A stretch of 17,124 nucleotides of DNA from Streptococcus parasanguinis (lineage in GTDB: Bacteria > Bacillota > Bacilli > Lactobacillales > Streptococcaceae), in the NCBI GenBank assembly GCA_018377375.1, contig JAGZZN010000039.1, positions 1 to 17,124 of the forward strand. The letters run 5' to 3'. How positions within the stretch are numbered: the stretch's first letter is position 1; each line of letters starts with the position of its first letter. This document shows positions 7,559 to 13,839 of this stretch, piece by piece. Position numbers and translations under genes: made by a program. The notes below the pieces were generated by a model. That model was not told where the DNA came from and did no database searches. It saw only the letters and a program-made list of their open reading frames with translations.

Positions 7559-8425
7559 ATGATTAATTCAATTGTTTCACAAGGTTTGATTTGGGCCATT
7601 TTAGGGTTAGGAATCTTTATGACGTTCCGAATTCTAGATTTTCCAGATATGACAACAGAAGGTTCTTTCCCGCTTGGAGGAGCAGTGGCGGTAACCTTGA
7701 TTACCAAAGGGGTCAATCCGCTCCTTGCGACGCTGGCTGCTATTGGAGCAGGGTGCTTGGCAGGACTTGCGACGGGTCTTCTCTACACAAAGGGAAGAAT
7801 TCCGACACTCTTGTCAGGGATCCTCGTGATGACGTCTTGTAACTCGGTCATTCTATTTGTGATGCAGCGGGCAAATTTGGGACTTCTGGGCTATAAAAAA
7901 ATTCAGGAATTTCTTCCTTTTGCCAGTGGGTTCAATGAGATCCTGATTGGCTTGATTTTCGTAACGCTTGTGATCCTTGGTTTGATCTTCTTCTTGGATA
8001 CACGCTTGGGTCAAGCCTATATTGCGACAGGGGACAATCCAGATATGGCCAAGAGCTTTGGGATCAACACTGACCGGATGGAATTGATGGGCTTGGTCAT
8101 TTCAAATGGGATTATTGCTCTTTCTGGTGCACTGATGGCCCAACAAGAAGGCTATGCGGATGCTTCACGTGGGATTGGTGTTATCGTTATCGGGCTTGCC
8201 AGCCTCATTATTGGAGAGGTGCTCTTTTCAAATGTTACCTTGACAGAGCGCTTGCTCAGTATTGCGATCGGATCGATCGCCTACCAATTTTTGATTTGGG
8301 CCGTGATTGCGCTTGGCATCAATACCAGCTATATTCGAATCTTCAGTGCCTTGATCTTGGCTATCTGCCTGATGATTCCAACCTTTAAGGGAAAAATCAT
8401 GAAAGGAGCGAAACTCAGTAAATGA
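7559..8425 (+). CDS. ABC transporter permease, tryptophan/tyrosine-type importer family
   Basis: This 288-residue, strongly hydrophobic protein has roughly eight membrane segments and starts ILDFPDMTTEGSFPLGGAV, typical of permeases from the TrpXYZ-type systems (BPD_transp_2-like). It would form the membrane channel for amino acid uptake; tryptophan or a related aromatic amino acid is inferred from family resemblance only. AGGGAG lies 5-6 nt before the ATG. The stop overlaps the ATPase start in ATGA (8422-8425), implying translational coupling. The usual third component, a substrate-binding lipoprotein, is not beside it: upstream there is only the decayed LPXTG relic and a terminator. Confidence 0.88.
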   Translation: MINSIVSQGLIWAILGLGIFMTFRILDFPDMTTEGSFPLGGAVAVTLITKGVNPLLATLAAIGAGCLAGLATGLLYTKGRIPTLLSGILVMTSCNSVILFVMQRANLGLLGYKKIQEFLPFASGFNEILIGLIFVTLVILGLIFFLDTRLGQAYIATGDNPDMAKSFGINTDRMELMGLVISNGIIALSGALMAQQEGYADASRGIGVIVIGLASLIIGEVLFSNVTLTERLLSIAIGSIAYQFLIWAVIALGINTSYIRIFSALILAICLMIPTFKGKIMKGAKLSK

Positions 8426-9186
8426 CAGCAATTGTAGAATTAAAAAATGTAACCAAAGCCGTGAGCAATGGGATGAACGAAGAAAAAGTCATTCTGGATG
8501 ATGTTTCCTTGGAAATTCGAGAGCATGATTTTATCACGATTTTGGGGGGTAATGGAGCTGGAAAATCAACCCTCTTTAATACCATTGCAGGGACGCTTCC
8601 GGTGAGCAGTGGGAAAATTTATATTTTGGGGGAAGATGTAACCAACTATTCTCCTGAAAAGAGAGCCAAGTACCTATCGCGGGTCTTTCAAGATCCTAAA
8701 ATGGGGACAGCGCCTCGCATGACAGTAGCAGAAAACCTCTTGGTAGCGAAGTTTCGTGGAGAAAAACGTGGTTTGATTCCGCGTCACTTGGCCAGCTATA
8801 AAGAAGAGTTTCAAACAGTCCTTGCTAAGATCGGCAATGGCTTGGAAAATCATATCGACACTGCTGTTGAGTTTCTATCAGGGGGGCAACGCCAAGCTTT
8901 GAGTCTGTTGATGGCAACACTGAAACGTCCAGAACTCTTGCTTCTAGACGAACACACTGCAGCCTTGGATCCAAAAACCAGTCAGGCCCTCATGACCTTG
9001 ACGGATCAGTTTGTGAAACAAGATGCCCTCACAGCTCTTATGATCACTCACCATATGGAAGATGCTTTGAAATATGGAAATCGCTTGATTGTCATGAAAG
9101 ACGGACACATCGTCCAAGACCTCAATCAAGAAGAAAAAGCCCAAATGACCATCGCAGACTACTATCAATTGTTTGAGAAAGACTAA
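8422..9186 (+). CDS. ABC transporter ATP-binding protein, partner of the Trp-type permease
   Basis: The 254-residue ATPase has all motifs: Walker A GGNGAGKST at 42-50, Q-loop Gln90 in VFQDP, signature LSGGQ at 152-156, Walker B LLLLDEH with Glu177 as catalytic base, and the switch His210 in MITHH. The Walker B is followed by DEHTAALDP in place of the common DEPT(A/S)ALD. I associate this variant with the same uncharacterised/tryptophan-type importer family, so it does not indicate damage. It overlaps the permease by 4 bp and would power import through it. A structured repeat begins at its stop codon. Confidence 0.92.
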   Translation: MTAIVELKNVTKAVSNGMNEEKVILDDVSLEIREHDFITILGGNGAGKSTLFNTIAGTLPVSSGKIYILGEDVTNYSPEKRAKYLSRVFQDPKMGTAPRMTVAENLLVAKFRGEKRGLIPRHLASYKEEFQTVLAKIGNGLENHIDTAVEFLSGGQRQALSLLMATLKRPELLLLDEHTAALDPKTSQALMTLTDQFVKQDALTALMITHHMEDALKYGNRLIVMKDGHIVQDLNQEEKAQMTIADYYQLFEKD

Positions 9187-9324
9187 GATACAAAGCCCGT
9201 AAAATGGGAGTAGGACAGAAGCGATATCGTTCATGGCGCTTCGTCGTCCTACCCCCACAAGGCTGATTAGAATTCTTCCGAGCTGATCAAGCGAGAGAAG
9301 AGTTCAATCAGCTACTGTGTCTTG
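9184..9324 (+). repeat. Two-hairpin intergenic repeat, copy A
   Basis: Hairpin 1: GTAGGAC (9210-9216), a bulged A, GAAGCG, loop, CGCTTC, bulged GTC, GTCCTAC (9246-9252). Linker: CCCCCACAAG. Hairpin 2: GCTGATT (9262-9268), a bulged A, GAATTCTTC, loop, GAAGAGTTC, AATCAGC (9306-9312). Tail: TACTGTGTCTTG (9313-9324). It starts at the ATPase stop codon in TAAGATACAAA (9184-9194), and the same 11-mer returns at 9339-9349. It resembles copies B and C in layout, linker and tail, with compensatory changes in the stems. Nothing is encoded in it. Confidence 0.85.
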
Positions 9325-9408
9325 CCTAGGCGCTTCACTAAGATACAAACTCATTTTGGAAACGTTTCTCACGGCGGAAAGTTATAGAGTATGTTTGTAT
9401 GAGCCTAA

Positions 9409-9433
9409 TAGAATCGATTGATTCTAATTTTTT
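9409..9433 (+). terminator. Possible AT-rich terminator downstream of copy A
   Basis: TAGAATC (9409-9415) pairs perfectly with GATTCTA (9420-9426) around a GATT loop and is followed by ATTTTTT. The stem is AT-rich, so efficiency is uncertain. It may end transcription of the transporter operon. The rest of 9325-9480 holds no gene that I can see. Confidence 0.55.
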
Positions 9434-9484
9434 AGTATCACTTAGGTGGTTTGATGTAGAAGTAGTTTGTCTGCATGCTAGAGA

Positions 9485-9606
9485 GTGGGACAGAAATCGG
9501 TAATTCGTTAAAATTCGATTTCGTCGTCCCACCTCCGCACAGTTGAGTAGGGCTGTAAAAGCTGATAAAATCAGCGTAGTAGAGCCCACTCAACCACTGC
9601 GTCTTG
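9485..9606 (+). repeat. Two-hairpin intergenic repeat, copy B
   Basis: Hairpin 1: GTGGGAC (9485-9491), a bulged A, GAAATCG, loop, CGATTTC, bulged GTC, GTCCCAC (9526-9532). Linker: CTCCGCACA. Hairpin 2: GTTGAGT (9542-9548), a bulged A, GGGCT, inner GCTGAT/ATCAGC, AGCCC, ACTCAAC (9588-9594). Tail: CACTGCGTCTTG (9595-9606). Primary sequence differs from copies A and C in nearly every stem while pairing and bulges are kept. Confidence 0.85.
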
Positions 9607-9631
9607 CTCGACAATCCAAAAATAATTGAGA

Positions 9632-9659
9632 GGCTAGGACTTTTGTCCCATCCTTTTTT
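9632..9659 (+). terminator. Terminator downstream of repeat copy B
   Basis: GGCTAGGAC (9632-9640) faces GTCCCATCC (9645-9653) across a TTTT loop with two mismatches, followed by six T residues. It is probably the end of any transcript reading through copy B. Confidence 0.65.
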
Positions 9660-9720
9660 CTTTTCCTTAAATCATCTATAAAACCGCATAAAAATAGGAA
9701 CTAGTTTCAGCCGAAATCGC

Positions 9721-9749
9721 TTGCAATTACTTAGGTAGCTGAGTATAAT
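9721..9749 (+). promoter_or_regulatory. Strong promoter in the 1-kb non-coding region
   Basis: TTGCAA (9721-9726), a 17-bp spacer and TATAAT (9744-9749) form a near-consensus promoter. The expected start is near 9756. The next credible protein start is 440 bp further on, at 10196. Confidence 0.75.
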
Positions 9750-9755
9750 ATAGTT

Positions 9756-10168
9756 AGAAAGATGAAGAAGGGATTGATACCAATGCCTTATCGAGTTAAA
9801 ATTTAGGTTACTTCGTTTTAGGCCTGTTTTGCTGATATCTGTTCATGCTCTTATCGTAAAAGAGCAGTCATGTCGTGTGTGTCGGATCGGTTGGACGGTC
9901 GGGCAAACCTGCTTAGTTTGTCCGGAGACATAAGAAAACGTGGAAATAGTAGGTAGAAGCTTTTTGTAAAGGTTTTCAAACTTCGATGCGTCCAGTCGAA
10001 AACTAATCATTTGGATTTAGGATAGCAAAGAAAACCTCTGGTATTTTACACAAATACTATTAAATGAAATCAACATCATAAACATTGTTTTGTTAGCCAA
10101 AAGGTTAATTGCACCAAGTCAGTGAAGCAGACCAGGCCTCTAGTCCCGTAAGACTGGAGGCCATTTTT
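9756..10168 (+). ncRNA. Candidate ~410-nt leader or small RNA upstream of the 10196 gene
   Basis: The segment between the 9721 promoter and the 10135 terminator has no real protein gene. Local hairpins include TGCTCTT/AAGAGCA (9846-9852 with 9860-9866) and the 9-bp CGGGCAAAC/GTTTGTCCG (9900-9908 with 9916-9924). A 14-codon ORF, MKKGLIPMPYRVKI (9762-9806), or its last seven codons after AAGGGA, could be a leader peptide. AGGCCTG (9820-9826) is complementary to CAGGCCT at the base of the terminator (10133-10139), so an alternative fold is possible but unproven. I see no T-box, RNase P or tmRNA signature. It could be a stand-alone RNA or an attenuating leader. Confidence 0.4.
10135..10168 (+). 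terminator. Terminator directly before the ribosome binding site of the 10196 gene
   Basis: GGCCTCTAGTC (10135-10145) pairs with GACTGGAGGCC (10152-10162) with one wobble and a 6-nt loop, then ATTTTTAT. Only about a dozen bases separate the T-run from AGGAGGAGGTG, so the gene must be reached by readthrough or from a promoter inside the hairpin. Confidence 0.88.
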
Positions 10169-10195
10169 ATAAAATACTCAGGAGGAGGTGAGAGC

Positions 10196-10738
10196 ATGGG
10201 ATTGTCGTATGCGCAAGAATATAGTTGTCGGGACCATTTTCGGCAAAGAGCTTTTGAGCGCTTTGGCGTAGATGATCAGCACTTGAATAAGTGGATCAAC
10301 CAACACCTCTCCTCCCTCTCTCCTTATGATAGTAATGTGGTTCAACCCGCCAACACAGAAGCCTATGTAGCCAGTGATGGCGTCATCTTTGTTTGCAATA
10401 TCAAAAGTCGGGAGTTCATCACTTGCTTTAAGGCGGTTAATTACCAAGAATCTAAGGAAGAAGAGGAAGCCTATACGGACATTCACGAAAACAATGTCGC
10501 TTCCTTCAAAAAAGATGTGACCTACCTAGTCAATCGCTACCGACTCAAGGAAGCCAAAGAGCTGTTTGAAAACATTGGGGAGGACTTGGATGATTTTTAT
10601 CGCCTGTCCCAAGCGGTCAAGAACGGCCAATTGAGCGAGCGAAATAGTAAGCGCCTAGAGGAGTTGTTAGGCAAGTTTCATGTGATCAAGGCAGCCATGC
10701 GGATCATTGAAAATAAACGGGGAGATTACCATCTTTAG
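10196..10738 (+). CDS. Unrecognised 180-residue protein upstream of rnjB
   Basis: The start at 10196 is set by a very strong Shine-Dalgarno, AGGAGGAGGTG; an alternative start at 10109 would lie before the terminator hairpin and is rejected. I do not recognise the protein. The N-terminal half (HFRQRAFERFGV near residue 15-27, then YVASDGVIFVCNIKSREF near 63-81) looks like a compact alpha-beta domain. It faintly recalls small DUF4258 or RelE-like folds, but this is a guess. The C-terminal half (about 95-175) is charged and helical, probably coiled coil. No signal peptide or membrane segment is seen, so it is cytoplasmic. It is separated from rnjB by a terminator and a new promoter, so the two need not be co-regulated. 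Confidence 0.8.
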   Translation: MGLSYAQEYSCRDHFRQRAFERFGVDDQHLNKWINQHLSSLSPYDSNVVQPANTEAYVASDGVIFVCNIKSREFITCFKAVNYQESKEEEEAYTDIHENNVASFKKDVTYLVNRYRLKEAKELFENIGEDLDDFYRLSQAVKNGQLSERNSKRLEELLGKFHVIKAAMRIIENKRGDYHL

Positions 10739-10772
10739 GGTCTTTTCCCCCTAAAAATAGGCGCCTAGAAGC

Positions 10773-10805
10773 CCTCTCATCTGAAATAGATGAGAGGACT
10801 TTTTT
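10773..10805 (+). terminator. Terminator after the 10196 gene
   Basis: CCTCTCATCT (10773-10782) and AGATGAGAGG (10788-10797) form a perfect 10-bp stem with a 5-nt loop, then AC and six T residues. Confidence 0.93.
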
Positions 10806-10820
10806 GCTGTGGAAAGCTTT

Positions 10821-10849
10821 TTGAAAAAAAGAGAAAAAAATTGTATAAT
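10821..10849 (+). promoter_or_regulatory. rnjB promoter
   Basis: TTGAAA (10821-10826), a 17-bp spacer and TATAAT (10844-10849). The leader of about 85 nt contains two small hairpins, GCAA/TTGC near 10861 and CTTGG/CCAAG near 10888. Confidence 0.82.
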
Positions 10850-10941
10850 AGAGTGGATATGCAAGTATTTGCAAAGCTGTAATTCGACTTGGGCAACCAA
10901 GGACCGTAAGTATTAAAATAATCACACTAAAGGAGACAACA

Positions 10942-12603
10942 GTGAGTAGTATTAAATTAGTCACTCTTGGCGGTGTTCGAGAAAATGGGAAAAATCTCTA
11001 CGTTGCCGAAGTGAACGATTCGATTTTTGTCTTGGATGCAGGTTTGAAGTATCCAGAAAATGAGCAACTTGGGGTGGATGTCGTTATCCCCAACATGGAT
11101 TATCTATTTGAAAACAAGGACCGCATTGCGGGTGTTTTCTTGACCCACGGTCATGCGGATGCCATTGGGGCCTTGCCTTATCTTTTGGCGGAAGCGAAAG
11201 TCCCTGTATTCGGGACAGAGTTGACCATTGAGTTAGCTAAACTTTTTGTAAAAAGCAATGACAGTGTGAAGAAATTCAACGACTTCCATGTCATCGATCA
11301 GAATTCTGAAATTGACTTTGGTGATGCCGTCGTCTCTTTCTTCCAAACAACCCACTCCATCCCTGAAAGTATCGGGATTGTGATTGGCACTCCTGAGGGC
11401 AATATCGTCTACACAGGAGACTTTAAATTTGACCAAACTGCCAGCGAGTCATACGCGACAGACTTTGCTCGTCTAGCTGAGATTGGACGCGAAGGCGTGC
11501 TCGCTCTCTTGAGTGATTCGGCCAATGCGGATAGTAATATTCAAGTTGCCAGTGAGCAAGAAGTAGGCGATGCCATCTTAGATACGATTGCAGACTGGGA
11601 TGGTCGTGTCATCGTAGCGGCGGTAGCCAGCAACCTCTCTCGGATCCAGCAGGTCTTTGATGCTGCGGCTGAGACTGGCCGTCGAGTGGTCTTGACAGGA
11701 TTTGATGTGGAAAACATCGTCCGCACAGCTATTCGCTTGAACAAATTGTCTCTTGCCAACGAAAAACTCTTGATCAAGCCAAAAGAAATGAGCCGTTTTG
11801 AGGATCATGAATTGATCATTTTGGAAACAGGCCGGATGGGTGAGCCGATCAACGGTTTGCGCAAGATGTCTATTGGCCGTCACCGGTATGTGGAAATCAA
11901 AGATGGGGACTTGGTCTATGTCGTCACAACACCATCGATTGCTAAAGAAGCTGTGGTGGCTCGTGTGGAAAACATGATCTACCAAGCAGGTGGGATTGTC
12001 AAATTGATCACATCAAGCTTGCGCGTGTCTGGTCACGGAAACGCACGGGACTTGCAGTTGATGATCAACCTTCTTCGTCCTAAATACCTCTTCCCGATCC
12101 AAGGGGAATACCGCGAATTGGATGCCCATGCACGAGTAGCGATGGAAGTCGGTATCTTGCCTGAAAATATCTTTATTCCAAAACGCGGCACTGTGATGGA
12201 GTACGAAAAGGGGGACTTCGTCCCTGCCGGTAGCGTCTCAGCTGGAGATGTCATGATCGATGGGAATGCCATTGGTGATGTGGGCAATATTGTCCTTCGT
12301 GACCGTAAGGTCTTGTCAGAAGACGGGATCTTTATCGTGGCGCTCACGGTGAATCGCAAAGAGAAGAAAATTATTTCCAAAGCGCGCGTGCACACCCGTG
12401 GTTTTGTCTATGTCAAGAAGAGTCGGGATATTCTTCGTGAAAGTTGCGAATTGGTCAACCAAAGTGTTGAAGACTATTTGGCACAAGACAGCTTTGATTG
12501 GGGTGAGTTAAAAGGTTTGGTACGCGACAACTTGTCTAAGTTCTTGTTTGAACAAACCAAACGCCGTCCAGCCATCCTACCAGTTGTGATGGAAGTGAAA
12601 TAA
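10942..12603 (+). CDS. rnjB: Ribonuclease J2 (metallo-beta-lactamase/beta-CASP family)
   Basis: This 553-residue cytoplasmic RNase J-type protein starts at GTG, 7-8 nt after AAAGGAG. The family takes part in mRNA decay and rRNA maturation; J2 usually works in complex with J1. It contains the metallo-beta-lactamase motifs LTHGHADAIG (His69, His71, Asp73), TTHSIP (His138) and TGDFKFD (Asp160), the beta-CASP VSGHG (His365) and a C-terminal domain ending in KTKRRP-like FEQTKRRPAILP. The active-site motif HxHxDH reads HGHADA, so the last His is lost, as in J2 proteins (HGHDEN in B. subtilis) and unlike J1 (HGHEDH). Lack of rpoY upstream also argues for J2. It has its own promoter, and a terminator-like hairpin separates it from estA. 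Confidence 0.93.
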   Translation: MSSIKLVTLGGVRENGKNLYVAEVNDSIFVLDAGLKYPENEQLGVDVVIPNMDYLFENKDRIAGVFLTHGHADAIGALPYLLAEAKVPVFGTELTIELAKLFVKSNDSVKKFNDFHVIDQNSEIDFGDAVVSFFQTTHSIPESIGIVIGTPEGNIVYTGDFKFDQTASESYATDFARLAEIGREGVLALLSDSANADSNIQVASEQEVGDAILDTIADWDGRVIVAAVASNLSRIQQVFDAAAETGRRVVLTGFDVENIVRTAIRLNKLSLANEKLLIKPKEMSRFEDHELIILETGRMGEPINGLRKMSIGRHRYVEIKDGDLVYVVTTPSIAKEAVVARVENMIYQAGGIVKLITSSLRVSGHGNARDLQLMINLLRPKYLFPIQGEYRELDAHARVAMEVGILPENIFIPKRGTVMEYEKGDFVPAGSVSAGDVMIDGNAIGDVGNIVLRDRKVLSEDGIFIVALTVNRKEKKIISKARVHTRGFVYVKKSRDILRESCELVNQSVEDYLAQDSFDWGELKGLVRDNLSKFLFEQTKRRPAILPVVMEVK

Positions 12604-12617
12604 TAGAAGAAATGGAA

Positions 12618-12651
12618 ACGCTTGGCAGGCGAAGGCTTGCCGAGTGTTTTT
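12618..12651 (+). terminator. Terminator between rnjB and estA
   Basis: ACGCTTGGCA (12618-12627) pairs with TGCCGAGTGT (12638-12647) with two wobbles and a 10-nt loop, followed by a T-run to 12651. No separate estA promoter is evident, so partial readthrough is likely to supply estA. Confidence 0.75.
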
Positions 12652-12673
12652 AACAGTAGAAAGAGGAAATCAA

Positions 12674-13456
12674 ATGGCAGTTATGCAGATTGAGTATTAT
12701 TCAGAAGCCTTGAAGATGGAGTGGGGCGTGTCCGTCCTTTATCCCGATGCATCGCGCGTGGAAGATCCAGCGGATACGGATATTCCGGTTCTCTATCTCT
12801 TACACGGGATGAATGGGAATCACCACTCTTGGTTGAAGCGGACCAATGTGGAGCGCATCCTGCGCAATACCAATCTGATCGTGGTCCTACCCAACACCAA
12901 TAATGGCTTTTACACAGATACCCAGTATGGCTACAACTACTACACGGCCATTGCGAAAGAATTGCCAGAGACTCTTTCTCGCTTTTTCCCTAATATGACC
13001 AAGAAACGGGAGAAAACCTTTATTGCTGGCCTATCCATGGGTGGCTATGGATCGATGCTCTTGGCCCTCAAGACAAATCGTTTCTCTCATGCGGCTAGTT
13101 TTTCTGGAGCACTTAGTTTTCACGATAGAGACTTTGAAAACAATGACTTGGAACAACCAGCTTTTTGGAAGGGAATTTTTGGAGAGATTGAGGATTGGAC
13201 GACCAGTCCCTATTCGCTAGAGACTGCTGCCAAGAAGTTTTCAGATAAGAAGACCAAGCTCTGGATCTGGTGTGGGGAGCAGGATTTCCTTTATGAAGCC
13301 AATAATTTTGAAGTCAAGGAATTAGAAAAGTTAGGCTTGGATGTCACCTATACCCACAGCCCAGGCAAGCACGAATGGTTCTATTGGGAACGTGAGTTGG
13401 AGCACTTTTTACAAACCCTACCAATCGACTTTGAATTAGAAGAAAGACTAAGTTAA
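12674..13456 (+). CDS. estA: Esterase EstA (tributyrin esterase, esterase D/S-formylglutathione hydrolase-like)
   Basis: The 260-residue alpha/beta hydrolase closely resembles pneumococcal EstA (from memory: MAV start, LLHGM, NGNH, LPIDF and LEERL all shared). It hydrolyses short-chain acyl esters; a role in removing acetyl groups from host or bacterial glycans has been proposed for the family. The catalytic triad is visible: Ser121 in GLSMGG, Asp204 in GEQDF and His233 in GKHEW. There is no signal peptide, so it is cytoplasmic. The start at 12674 is supported by AGAGG 7-8 nt upstream; the earlier GTG at 12644 lies inside the terminator hairpin. The gene probably depends on readthrough from rnjB. 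Repeat copy C begins at its stop codon. Confidence 0.94.
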   Translation: MAVMQIEYYSEALKMEWGVSVLYPDASRVEDPADTDIPVLYLLHGMNGNHHSWLKRTNVERILRNTNLIVVLPNTNNGFYTDTQYGYNYYTAIAKELPETLSRFFPNMTKKREKTFIAGLSMGGYGSMLLALKTNRFSHAASFSGALSFHDRDFENNDLEQPAFWKGIFGEIEDWTTSPYSLETAAKKFSDKKTKLWIWCGEQDFLYEANNFEVKELEKLGLDVTYTHSPGKHEWFYWERELEHFLQTLPIDFELEERLS

Positions 13457-13610
13457 GATTCAAAGGGCGTAGCGGATACAGTCAAAATAGGGAGTAGGAC
13501 AGAAGCGATATCATTTATAAGCGCTTCGTCGTCGTACCCCCACAAGGCTGATTAGGTATTCTTCTGAGCTTAGAAAGCGACAGAAGAATCCAATCAGCTA
13601 CTGTGTCTTG
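13454..13610 (+). repeat. Two-hairpin intergenic repeat, copy C
   Basis: Hairpin 1: GTAGGAC (13494-13500), a bulged A, GAAGCG, loop, CGCTTC, bulged GTC, GTCGTAC (13531-13537, one mismatch). Linker: CCCCCACAAG. Hairpin 2: GCTGATT (13547-13553), a bulged A, GG, a bulged T, ATTCTTCTG, loop, CAGAAGAAT, CC, AATCAGC (13592-13598). Tail: TACTGTGTCTTG (13599-13610). Like copy A it begins at the upstream stop codon (TAAGATTCAAA, 13454-13464), and TAAGATACAAA follows again at 13668-13678. Confidence 0.85.
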
Positions 13611-13691
13611 AATTAATTGCTATTTAGCTTGCGTTTTTGATACAATCCGCAGCCCGTGTTCGTTTAATAAGATACAAATAGATTGGATATA

Positions 13692-13719
13692 AGTCGGAGC
13701 ATTTGTTCTGGCTTTTTTT
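13692..13719 (+). terminator. Terminator upstream of gltX
   Basis: AGTCGGA (13692-13698) pairs with TCTGGCT (13707-13713) with wobbles and an 8-nt loop, then a run of seven T residues. It probably ends readthrough from estA and copy C. Confidence 0.65.
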
Positions 13720-13776
13720 ATATATAGGAAGAAAAGCTAGAAAGGCCACTTATTCATTTCAGTCCTGCTTTCTTTG

Positions 13777-13785
13777 TGGTATAAT
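13777..13785 (+). promoter_or_regulatory. gltX extended -10 promoter
   Basis: TGGTATAAT is a perfect extended -10 element (TATAAT at 13780-13785). The -35 position at 17 bp holds TTTCAG, a poor match. The leader is about 48 nt and no T-box motif is visible. Confidence 0.72.
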
Positions 13786-13839
13786 AGGAACGATTGAAAA
13801 ATGAGCTAGAAATAGCGAACAAGATAAGAGGAGAGAAAT

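Noticed and set aside
9354..9370. Third cre-like site around the palindrome GAAACGTTTC
   Set aside because: The spacing to the conserved downstream C is wrong and no gene start is nearby, so it is probably a chance palindrome.
9338..9589. 83-codon minus-strand frame
   Set aside because: It crosses repeat copy B and a hairpin, has no recognisable protein features and no ribosome binding site.
9756..10168. RNase P RNA, tmRNA or T-box identity for the ~410-nt transcript
   Set aside because: The size suggested RNase P RNA, but its GAGGAAAGTCC core, the tmRNA CCA end and tag ORF, and the T-box GGTGG motif are all absent.
10109..10195. Upstream start for the 180-residue protein
   Set aside because: Those codons run through an intrinsic terminator hairpin, while the ATG at 10196 follows a near-perfect Shine-Dalgarno.
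12644..12673. GTG start at 12644 for estA
   Set aside because: It lies inside the terminator stem and T-run after rnjB; the ATG at 12674 matches the known EstA N-terminus and has AGAGG upstream.
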